The notes beneath the pieces are model-generated. The model was not told the origin of the DNA and did not search any database. It saw only the letters and a list, made by a program, of their open reading frames with translations. A DNA stretch of 64,000 bases from Diprion similis. Lineage: Eukaryota; Arthropoda; Insecta; Hymenoptera; Diprionidae. The stretch covers positions 5,146,001 through 5,210,000 of the forward strand of contig NC_060105.1 in NCBI RefSeq assembly GCF_021155765.1. Reading direction: 5' to 3'. Position numbers and translations under genes: made by a program. This document shows, in pieces, positions 38,427 through 49,553 of the stretch; within the stretch, counting starts at the first letter, position 1; the number at the start of each line of letters is the position of its first letter.

Positions 38427-38439
38427 GTTGCCAAGTAAC
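38427..38439. promoter_or_regulatory. RFX X-box in the DYNLT2B promoter
   Basis: GTTGCCAAGTAAC fits RYYNYY-N-RRNRAC at every position and is close to a perfect palindromic X-box. It lies about 93 bases before the start codon, within the usual distance range for ciliary genes. Confidence 0.85.
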
Positions 38440-39204
38440 CATGCGAGTGTTGCGCCATCTCTTGGCAAAACCTGGGACAGGCATAACAAGTCTTCGCGGG
38501 ATTTTCAAACGTTTAGTCGCAAATACTTCATCGTTGGTTCTTTACATTGTTATTATGATTACGGATAAAAAAAACTTGTTTAATATATGATTATAAAAAT
38601 ACATAAAATATATATTCCGTACATGTTAAATGTAGATTGACGAAAATACAGTAAGTACATACACACATTTTACTACTCTTGCGTAATTAGGAATCATCTA
38701 TTATTACTGATTTGCACTATACGAAATACGAATAAGGCACTTTGAAAAGTAAAAAGAAAACTTTTTGTCGTTGCAGTCTCCTGAATTAACCGTAAACCAA
38801 GATGTGAAAAATTCATTTGAATTTCCTACTTCAAGATTCTACACAATTTTATAGGCACATAAACATTCGTTTTAATTTAATTGACGTGGAAATCTCGCTT
38901 ATTTGATTCTTAGCAAATTATCGAAGAGCGAAAATCTAGTCAATGCTTTTCCCTTGCAATTCATTCGAAGCACCAATCTCAATTCTATTGACTGAAGATA
39001 TAATATATTTTCTCAGACAACATCAATTACGACGCTCTAAGATTCTTAGATTAGTGTAGCATTGGTTTAAAATTAAATTCATAAAATTGATATTTAGTGG
39101 ATTTGAACCTTATTATTAGTTGTATGTAGTTAGTAATTTAATCACGTTGTAGTATAAAAGGAAACGCCTCATTTTCATTGGCGTGAAACTGAGTGGAAGC
39201 AAAA
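38440..39204. other. Intergenic spacer
   Basis: AT-rich DNA between the DYNLT2B promoter and the stop codon of the next minus-strand gene. It should contain that gene's 3' UTR. No other feature is visible. Confidence 0.5.
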
Positions 39205-40955
39205 CTATTTGGTAGTTGAAAAATGGAGTTTCAAGTTCTCCATAATCTGTTGGCGTTGATACATAACTTCCTTATGGCACAGGATCGATAAGGCTATTGG
39301 ACATTCATATTGAACAGTTTCAACGCATTTGGTATTCTGTCCATCGCCGAGGAATTTGAATTCCGATATAGAGTCCACTGAAATAAACATAAAGTTCATT
39401 TGAATATAAAAGTGAATATACTCTAAAGGCAATCCAGTTATCCCCTGTACCGCAGAAATGTTTCCACATAATAATCTGACCAATAGTGTTCCAAAATTAA
39501 GTTGCTTACAAATTGCGAATAGAAACTTATAGTAGTACTAAAAACTTACAGCAACCCCAGTTTCCAAGAAAACAAGTGCGATGCTCAGAACTTATGATAA
39601 AATTACCAACGCCTGGTATAACAGCAAAGTGCCCTAGTGCTTGGTTTCGGATCATCGGCAGATGACTTAAATGTTCCATATACTTCGCTGAATACTTCCA
39701 ATGCTCATAATTTCCACTTTCAGCAACAATTACGAAATCTTCTCTGAAATTGAAAAATTAGCATAGTAGTGTAGCTATTGATTAAGTAGCCACAACTCAC
39801 ACATCTCTTTCTCCTTCTCCGTGTAAATTTAAATACACAGGGTCATTTATTCGTTACTGAATGTGAGACCGGGATGACAGAGAGTCGATTATGCGAGTGC
39901 CGGGTAAAATGGCAGCATCAACCGCCGTCAAATAAATGACCCAGTTTGTATCACATCTTGTACTGATGTGCACCCAAGGATATGATCATTTTAGACTATA
40001 TTGTCAACCCTGATCTTAATAACGAAAATTTCGGATAACCAATCAATCTAATTTACAGATCATTCAAAGCTATATGAAAATTCTTAAATACTTACATCGT
40101 AGGATTTAATTTCTGCATATTGCTAAAGTCTGCAACAAATTCCCACACCACATCGGGTTTTGTATCTTTGATAATAGCATCGAAAGATACGTGATGAGTT
40201 TTCTTAAAAATGAATAAAACGTAGATGGTGAAAAGCGTTGCAACTATGGAGGCAAATGTTCGGATCTTCCATTTCATTGGATTAAGGCTACCCATTTCTG
40301 AAACAATTATCACCTATTACATCCTAAACATTCCACAATATCAATTGAAAAAATCAAAGCTTTCGAATAAAAAAGAAAAAACAACCGAACCAGCTGTAAA
40401 ATAATTTTTACAACCCTTTAAACAATATATTACTTTAGTTAATGAATCATCTGAAAATAAACTGTGACACGGAAATTTTTTTTTCAAATTCAAAATATTA
40501 CGCACTGCAGATAGAAAATTCTTTCAACTATATATTTTCAAAGTTCTATCTTTCCTGAATTGAGTTTTTACAAATTCAAATTTCCAGTAAACCAATTGTG
40601 CGAGAGTCAGTGAAACAAATGATCTAGTTAGCATTCTTGTTTTGAAGCGTCAGGGTTTATTATAGTTGATGGAAACACTTTTAGGCTTACCAAGCGTTCC
40701 AAGTTTGTACTTTCCGCAACCCGTCCGAGCCGTAGTCCTCTTTTGATTATTCTGTTGCGATACACGAATCTGATAGTACAGCATCCGCCAGCGATCTTTC
40801 ACTCCGCTCCGCGCTTCCGAATGATTCCCGGATCCTCCCACTCCCGATTCCCCCCCTCCTCCTGCGCCCCCAGCACCGGCGGTTCTTCCAGATGTACCAG
40901 CAGAAGATCCAGGAGTAGAATTTGTAGCAATTGACCTCATACGCATACGCCGCAT
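39205..40955 (-). CDS. Single-pass membrane protein with SRPBCC/START-like domain
   Basis: Four exons, 40691-40955, 40096-40297, 39550-39743 and 39205-39377, give 277 aa with consistent phase. Residues 1-90 are basic and low-complexity (Gly/Ser/Ala-rich around 15-45), ending in a Lys/Arg/Gln-rich part. Residues about 102-119 (TFASIVATLFTIYVLFIF) form one transmembrane helix. The rest resembles a ligand-binding SRPBCC fold: PDVVWEFVADFSNMQKLNPT is the typical first helix, followed by alternating strands and a final long helix before the stop. The bound ligand is unknown. An internal Met at residue 90, just before the membrane segment, could start a shorter form. I do not recognise the specific family, so the domain call is by pattern only. 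Confidence 0.75.
39838..39944. mobile_element. Candidate short inverted-terminal-repeat element (MITE-like)
   Basis: GGGTCATTTATT at 39840-39851 is repeated as its exact reverse complement at 39931-39942, with the match extending imperfectly by two or three bases on each side (ACAGGG and CCCAGT). The enclosed DNA is more GC-rich than the intron around it. It lies inside intron 2 of the SRPBCC-domain gene. I see no clear target-site duplication, and no second copy was found in the window by eye. Confidence 0.45.
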
Positions 40956-42257
40956 TATTTTATGCGAGAAAATATTCGGCTATGATTCTCTGGTGATAAA
41001 TTGAATGAAAATATGAAATACATGATCCATGAAAATTTCGATAATCTTTTAAAAATTAATTCCACTTCTCTTTGTACATCGACTTGACTGCTTAATTGTT
41101 TGAAAAGTTTCAGATCGCTTCGAACCGTTATTAACTAATTGGAAATTGTTATTGCCACAATGTGAAAAACAGCAAATACAATGACATACTTACGTATTTC
41201 TGATTGCTAATATAACACATCATTCAAATCAGACTTGATACTGTAAGGTGCGGCTTAATTGACCGCTTGAAAGAAACTGGCGCTGCCGAAAAAAACGAAC
41301 TTCAGTAACACCGGTATTATACACTCCACTCGAGGAAATAAAATCTCTAAACATTTACATTGAAGTCATAAACGCTATTTTCAATCCCTACCCACTTAGA
41401 ATATAGAATACTCATGAATTTCAGGATCAACCGTGTAGGTATTCGGACTGCATGTAAAAAATAAAATTCTGATAATAACGTCTTCTTGTTTCTGTTTCTG
41501 CTATTGTTCTATTTTGAACTTTTGTTTTCTTTTTTTGTTGTTGTACGCATCTAAACAAATTATAAATGAAAATAATTCAAGGCATGTTTTATAATCATAA
41601 ATATTTAATATAATACGTATACACAATATATTATATTACTATTCATGTGAAAATAAGAAAAGTTCTAGTGATAATATTCCTAATGGACAATGTATAACCA
41701 TTATAAATTTAAATCTTGATCAGAATCGACTGTTTTTATCTTTTACAATTTTTTAAAGACGATAATGTCATGCTGTTAATTTAGTTGTCATTTTATCAAT
41801 TTCAACTGAATGCCTCCACGACCCACATCAAGCTTTGATCTTTTTTCTGCGACACATAAAACTACATTTCACCAAATTACAGGATAGAAGTGTCCCAATA
41901 CATTTTCTGCAACATTTTTAATCAGTCTTCTCAATGAGAATAATTTATTTATTCAGCCACTATCATAATATTCCATAAATAAAATAGTTAATTTCGATTC
42001 AATGCTCTACGATAATGGTAATGCACCCCTATTTGATTATTTCGTGCAACTTGAAGGCTTGCACAGTATTTGCATTACAAAAAGCGTTGTTAATAAACTG
42101 TTTGTAGATGCATAATCAGCGTAAAAGACACAATTACAAAGTCGTTTTTCTTCTCCTAAATCTTATAAAGTTGTACATTAAACTGATAATGTTACCTATG
42201 CAGAGATTTCAGTAATAATAATTTATAGTGTACACTTGAAGTATACCTATGCCCCAG
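40956..42257. other. Intergenic region
   Basis: The left few hundred bases should be the leader and promoter of the SRPBCC-domain gene. The remainder is AT-rich and ends at the 3' side of the GTF3C2-like gene. No additional coding or repeat feature is supported. Confidence 0.5.
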
Positions 42258-45200
42258 TTAGCTTCCTTGCTTTTTATTATTGGAAAACAGATTATCTACA
42301 TATTTTGGTAATAAGGAATTTACAGTTGCGGGAATGTACATAGATTTGAAACAGGAAATCCTAATTATTCCACACTGGTAACCTGTCGCTAGCCACAAGT
42401 AGCTCCATGCATTCGGATTCCATGAGACCTGTAATAATTATTGCATTATAAAATAGTAAATGTTAAATATGCAATTCAAGAACATCTACAACGATAAAAA
42501 TTGCAGATAAGGCTATGACAAATATTCCTCAATCCTCTAGTATGCAACACTTCACCCACCCTATTCACTGAGGTAAAGGGATATGACTCCAAAGGCACCA
42601 TGGATAATTCGTCCGTTTGCAAAGCTCTTCTTTGCATCTCCGTTGGGACGGGTTCCTTCATTTCCTTGAAATATGTACAATAAATTTCATTTTGTCGCAG
42701 TGAATGATAAGCATAGAGCTTTTAAGAAACGTACGAATTTACGAAATAGTGAAATCAGTAAAATAATATAAAACTCACATAGGGCATATCGCAAAATATA
42801 ATGCCAAAGCGATCTTTGGATTCTTTGTAAGTACTTGGCATATACTTGTAATCCGCAGAAGAGTTTTCAAGATCTTGAGCATTACTATTTCCTGGTTTTA
42901 CATTGTCTGACGTATCCGATTCGCACAGATCCACAAATTTAATAAAAGAACTTAACTGAAAAGTAAGACATAACACATTTCATAAACATTACTCTTCACA
43001 CTTTCTTCTACTATTCAATTCTTACATGTCGTTTCTTTGCAACCGATCTATCCGCATCTATTCCGGTTAGTAACTGATGAGGAAATACTGTTTGGACATC
43101 CCCCGCTAAAGACCCATGAGCTATTGCATTGGCATAATCAGACGCTGAAACAGACTATATCAAACATAGCTACACATCTTATCAGATATAAAAGAACATT
43201 GACTGATTTTATAGATTTAAGATGTGAACAACGAGCTAATTTTCATTGCGAGGTAATGTTAAATAATTCTTACGTAAACTGGAGAGTTGGTGGATAATCC
43301 AAGGCATATTTTATAGCCATATTCTCGTAAAGCAATGAAATTCGTGCAGGAATGATTCAGTCTAAAATACAAAATAATTATAATCACAAAAAAATCCAAC
43401 AAGTTTGAATCATGAAATAAGTAATTAAAAATTAAGATTTACCCAAAAACATCGTCGTAACTATTGACAACAGCTGGCCAATGCGTCAGCCAAGTGCCAT
43501 CTACTACCAAACCCCTTTTCCACGTACTTTGTGGGCCACTTGTATTCTCTAAATCCCAAAATTTGCAGTATCTGTCAAATCCAGCTGTTGCCAAAAATCT
43601 CTTGCCTCCATAAGGAACGAGGGATACAGCTACACCATAAAGATGTACTTCGTTAAATTGTATCTCATCGTCATTGAATTTGGATTCTTGATTCTAATTG
43701 TTCTAATGCTGATGAGTTTATGAGGAAAGAAAAACTCTTCGAACTTTCGTATTTGGTGCGAAATCAGCGTTGCACAAAAGGTAAAAATTTGGCAATGGAG
43801 CAATACATACCAGAAATGGCATGACCATGCGCGAAAAAGTGTTGCACAGAATTTATAAATATTGTGTTTTTCTGCTTTTTCAATAACAGTGGTGATGTGG
43901 TCGTGATATTCCATACTGCAATATACCCATTGGAAAATCCCGCAACTATTGTGCTGAAATATTAAGAGTATCTATCCGTTACAGCTGTTTATATCGTTGT
44001 TATTTCAATTCATAATAACAAATTATGAGTTTAAAAAAAATGGACAACAGTTACACTTACTCGTGATCACGTTCTTTGGTCCAATTCAATTTTGTACACT
44101 GCCAATTCTGTTTACCATCGTTATACATTATAGAATTCACGACTAAAGTTATAACAGGGTCAGTCTTGAGAATACGATTTCTAGAATGAAGAATTAATTC
44201 AGTTTAGTGTAAGGCTGAATGTATTTTATTTTCAATTGCAATGTAGTATACCAAGCTTGTGTTATAGGCCATTACTTATGCATAAATGTTTTGTCAAAAT
44301 ATGAATGAAAAATACCTATTGCGATCCAGATATAAAGACTCCAGCTCTTCGGGAAATGGCATAGAGTATATATGAACACATCCATCGGAACACGCGGTGG
44401 CAAGAAGCCCCATTCTTTTCAATGCAGACTGCTGTCCAATTTTTGAACTGTAATTGGAAAGAACTTTGTCTTGGTAGCAGCCAGACGGGCACCATTCCAT
44501 ACACCATATTGTTCCACTTGTGTGTGTAACAGCGTAAGCTAAATTAGGCACACCGTTGATAGATCCATCTCTGGTAGTGAGAAATAAGTATACAAGATTA
44601 ACAAAAAAAAATTGCTTCATGATTCGGAAGTAATTTTCCTCCTTGTATGAAACCGAAAATTCTATAAAACTCACTTGTTGTTTAGCTTGCCGACATTCCA
44701 GATCTGTATAACATTTTTCCCCATATAATGACGACCCAGCGAATATTCACTTTCCATTTCTGGATGCGTACTAACAGCCAAGTATTGATCAACATCCCGT
44801 GAAAACATTGGAGTTGGAATTGGCAACCAAGCCATTGCCCATACGGGACCACCTACAAAAAATGTAGGCATACCTACAAAAAAGGCTGTATTGTTGATCC
44901 TTCTATCTCATCTATGCAGTTCTTAGTTACTGTATTTTGAGAAGTTTTTAGTTGATTGAGAAACAAAATAGAAAGGCCAGAGATACGTAAATTTTAAATT
45001 CCCGTATTGTCATGTTATTATTCGGCATTGTGACATTATGTTTCTGTATTCCATGCATTATAATTCTTATAATTTTTGCAACGCTCGCAATTTCATTACA
45101 GGTTACAGGCAAATTTGAATACAACCTTATTAAGTATGAAATCGCAAAGATACGTAAAAAGAGCCCATTATTATGGTAGCAAAATTACACGTAAAAAATA

Positions 45201-48200
45201 ATTAATCACACATCGTCTGTTTTTGTTAGTATGCGAAGCTTAGTACATCACCTTGCTCAACGGCTCCTTCGAATCTATTCCACCTCTTCCATTCAATGGG
45301 GGAACTTTGGTTTTTATTTTGAATTTGTTTCATTTGCATTGTCTTCATAGCCATCGAAACTTTAAGCTCTGGTAAATAACTATCTGCCTCCTTGTTCTCC
45401 AATAATTCGAATATATTTGGTGGAAGATTGAGGAAAAGGTTGAGTTGGTAATTTTGTAATTCACTAAATAAATGGTTCATCTATTATTTTTTGATACAAT
45501 TCGGTGATTGTTATGATCTAATTAGCCAATAGATTTATGATTTAATCTTCAGTAGTCATAATAAAATTTACAAAATTGGTTTTTATTTAAAAAAAAAAAT
45601 TTCATTTCGTACTTACAATTCCAAGGTCCACTTTATAGCTGGTATATAAGGTTTATTTGCATGGACTACTTCTTCCTTTGCTAAGAACTCGATTTTGTAC
45701 CAACTTTCTGAAAAATATTTACATGAACCATGTGGATTAGAATTATGCAATATATGGCACATAAGAAAATTGAAATTAAAATTATACCCACTAGGTCTTC
45801 TTCTCCAATGGAGAGAGACATGACTCGTAGACTCATACTTCTTTCTGGTTTGGCTATTATTGGACAATTCACCGTCGTCATCATCACTATATTCTTCAGA
45901 GTTCGACTCGTCTCCAGAGAAGACATTGGACATGTGATTCTCTGTTACATGATGCTCTATATCTGCTTCATTCTCGGAAGCAAACTTGCAAATTTTGCAG
46001 CTGAAGTTCTATACAAATACGTACATATTGAACAGGTGGGTTGATTAGAAATGTGACCAGAATCCTCATACGTGAGGAATAATACTAAAGATTTAAATTA
46101 CCTTCCGGGGAGTAAAGTTACAAAAAGAATAATGTTCGTATATGTCATCAATGAGTGAAAAGCTGGCAGTGCAACCGGGTTGTCGACAGTGGGCAGTCCC
46201 CGTAGTTGCGAGTTGTTTTTTCCATATTGATTTAGTGATACCAGGAATTGATTTCTTAAGCTGTGGCTTTTTGATCAATTTTTTCTGTAACAATAGAGAA
46301 TAAAGATAATGTGATTAAAATTATTCCGCACTAACTAGCCCAAGTCAACTCAATTTATCTTACAATTGACGGAGATGTTGGTCGTGACTTTTTGGAAGGT
46401 GGACCATCAGCTTCTCCCACAAGAGTGGTAAACTCGGATATTCTTGTAATCGCCCTACAAATGCAAACATAAATGTTCCATCACCATAATAAAGTGAATA
46501 AGAATAAACTTTTCACAGTTTCATTTATGAGTATTCACCTCTCTGCAGCTTTGCGCTTTGAACCAGATGAAACGGGTTTAGATGAAGAATTTTCTGCAAT
46601 CGTCAAACGTGATGGCTCTAGTGGTTGCTGCCTATGCACTCGGTGGTGGACTTCCAACGACGATGGCATCATAGTTCTGTGGCATATGGGACACGTCATT
46701 AGCAAAGCGTCTTTTTCCTGTAAAATTGTATTAAAATTAAAAAATATTTCCAGAGACTGAACAGTCTGCACAACTAACTTTTTTGATCAATGAAATGGTA
46801 GTATGACAATAAATATTAGCTGTTACTAATTCCATAGATAAATTAGAATACAATTAACTTTGTAGTATTATTTACTGACCGCTATGGTTTTCCCGCAAAA
46901 CTGTATGTGGGATACAAAACCAACAACGCTTCGTTTTTTATTACCACATTTTTCGCATATAAGGGTTCCTTTTTTTCTCTTGTGAGCAGCAACCAGGACT
47001 TTAGTCAACAATTTTTGGTCATTTTCGAAGTCCTGAAAACACGTGAAACATTTTAACCCAACTCGTACATACACATTTCAATGTAAGTGAATTTTTCAAC
47101 TATACTTACTAATATAGGATCACCGTCTCGCCAAGCCATGTTATTATGTGAATTCAGATTGTGCATTGACCATTTATTCTTCGGCATTTCTTTGCTGCAC
47201 TTTGCACACTTTACAGTTTTATCCTCAGCCTAAGAACAAAAGCAGTGAAATGCTTCAACACAATAACGCAGAAATATACATGTGAAAAACTTTGATACTT
47301 ACTTGTGGCTTATCATTGTCAGATTTGTTAGCCACTGCCAACTTATCAACTTTGGGCGATGTATCAGCCATTATCGATGCATCAGATATCACCGATGTAT
47401 GAGCTATTTCCAATTCGTCTGTAGAATTTTCTCTGCTTTCAACATTGCAACTAACACCTGCCCCTCTACCTCTACCTCTGCCTCTGCCTCTACCTCTACC
47501 TCTACCTCTACCTCTGCCCCTGCCTCTTCCTCTTGCTCTACCGCTACTTTCTTCTGTTTTCAATGATGTACCATTATCGAGTGTAGCATCTTGTTTTGGA
47601 ATTTCATCATTATTGACAACGTAATCGTGTAATTCCATATCAGGTGAAAGACTTCTCACAATTTCGACACTTTTCCGTGATCTTCTTCGTGTATTATGTA
47701 CATTTTGAGTGATAGTTGATGCCACTACTGCGTCATCATTTTTAATCATATTTTTCGTCTGCTGATCATCCAATGGTAGCGTCATTCCTGAATTACGCTC
47801 ATGAATCCTTTTTGAATCAGCTGGCACAGTATTTCGTATGATTCTATTTTTTAATTTATCTGTGGATATGCTGACATGACCTTCAATTTGTAGATTCTTA
47901 TTAAATTGACTAGAATTTTGTACTTCAGACGATAAATCCGCCAAATTAATGTCTCTGCGTTTTTCAATGTTCCGAGGAGTACTACATTTTGATGATTTAA
48001 GTATAGAGGATAGGATGGGAGTCACACTTTGGCGGTCACCACTACCATTTTTAAGAGAATTGCTCTTTAGTAAAATTCTATGATTTTCAATCTGCGTATC
48101 AGTGACGGCAAAACGAACTTTGCGAATTTTATCCTCTTCATTTTTGACCACATTTTCAGTCGGCAACACCAGTCCCTCGACTGTTTCTCCTAAGGCTTCA

Positions 48201-48226
48201 ACTTTTGTAGCATCTACTTTCGCCAT
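42258..48226 (-). CDS. GTF3C2: TFIIIC subunit 2-like protein (zinc fingers plus WD40)
   Basis: TFIIIC recruits RNA polymerase III to tRNA genes. Nineteen exons: 47303-48226, 47110-47229, 46880-47032, 46539-46717, 46364-46454, 46102-46284, 45788-46008, 45617-45703, 45252-45463, 44675-44852, 44316-44570, 44061-44180, 43811-43953, 43443-43629, 43274-43361, 43026-43154, 42779-42955, 42560-42664 and 42258-42428. They give 3723 nt (1240 aa). The N-terminal 308 residues are charged and disordered, with about a dozen RG dipeptides near residues 230-258. Residues about 309-575 hold five C2H2/C2HC-type fingers (CAKC, CEKCG, CPICH, CRQPGC, CKIC). From about 725 come WD-type repeats: GGPVWAMAWLPIP, IWCMEWCPSG, LATACSDGCVHIYSM, VAGFSNGYIAVWN and LATAGFDRYCKFWD. 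The WD part fits GTF3C2/TFIIIC110. The finger array is unlike the human protein, so the name is an assignment by architecture. The intron between exons 7 and 8 (84 nt, in frame) may be retained. Confidence 0.82.
47455..47545. repeat. Hexanucleotide-like repeat encoding an RG tract
   Basis: Tandem CCTCTA/CCTCTG units on the plus strand read as Arg-Gly dipeptides in the minus-strand GTF3C2-like exon 1. The alternating synonymous variants show the tract is under protein-level selection or is old enough to have diverged at third positions. Confidence 0.85.
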
Positions 48227-49553
48227 CAGGGATCCTTAATCTTCAATGTTTTACAACACCTTGTCAATAGCTGATAAATAAAAAATGAATCAATTTTTTC
48301 TTTCCTGGCTAGAGTTCAAATTCTTATTTTCAATCAATATTGAATATTATTGAGAAAAATCGACTGTGACAGGTCTCTTCGATTTTTTGTTTTTGGATAA
48401 AAATTTTCGAACTCAAATACTTACATTGTTGTTCGATAATTGCAATTATTGCATACATTTACTATTAAGTAAAAAATTGTGCTCATGATCCAATCGGTGT
48501 CTTCGGGTGGAAGTTTACTACTGCTCATCAGTCTATTCATATAGCTTAATTTATTAAAATTTGGGCCCTATCAAACTTGCCATTAATCTGGTCCATCTGA
48601 ATTAAATAACATAGATATTACAATGCAAGTATTCGAGAATGCACATTATCGACAAATCGAGGTCCAGCATAATTGTTATACGAATAGCATCTGGAGAGGA
48701 GTAAAATACAAAAAATCTATGCAAAATATGCATAAGGGAATTATATAATTGATATGTAATCAAATAAATCAACAAATTTCAGAATAAAATAATACGAAAC
48801 TTGGGGACTTGAACATGAGATCAACGTATGATGAAACAGCTACTGTGCTATATTCACCAAAAACGTATCAGATTAGCTGCTAAATTTGAAGAAAATTTTA
48901 TTGCGAAAACAGATTTTTCAAGATAAATTAACAAGCTCCAGTATGATAATTGAATTATGATTTAATTGCGAACCAGGTAGTATAAGAATTTCGAAGTGAC
49001 AATTACCTTCCACCTCATAGTTTTCAGGTTATGTACTCACTTTAGACAGCACACGTGATTGTGATATTACTCGTCCTATTAGCAAGCTACGACGTGAGAG
49101 AAAAAAAGTAATAACAAATTACTCTTAGAAAATGTTTGCGGATTGATTTGAGCTTGTGAAAAAATTGTCCACATAATATGACCGAAGGTCTCGAACCGCT
49201 GCAAACTTGACTCCCTTGCCTTTCTATTTCATTGCCTACCGCACCATGCCAAACTACGCGCAGATTGAATGGAAATGGCAGCCTCCATTTATTAAATTCT
49301 GTCCATTGACAGTGCGCATGCGCGTATAACGATTTTCCTGGATGGCTAAGATCTTTCCATAGGTATGTTTATTGAAACTTCACGACCCGGTAATTGGCTG
49401 GAAGCATACGACGCAAGTGGCTTTTGAATTGCGAAGTTTGCATCATTCATATTTATATACAAAATTAATGCTAGATGGAGTAAAGTTGAACACAGAACAT
49501 CGGTTTATTTTTTTGTTAGACTTATGGTTTTATTTCACAAGTTCAATATAAAT
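48227..49553. other. Intergenic region
   Basis: It should contain the leader and promoter of the GTF3C2-like gene on the left and the RpL7 3' UTR on the right (AATAAA on the minus strand at 49504-49509). No gene is supported between them. Confidence 0.5.

Noticed and set aside
49188-49210. tRNA T-arm-like GGTTCGAGACC on the minus strand
   Set aside because: No acceptor stem, D-arm or anticodon arm could be placed around it.
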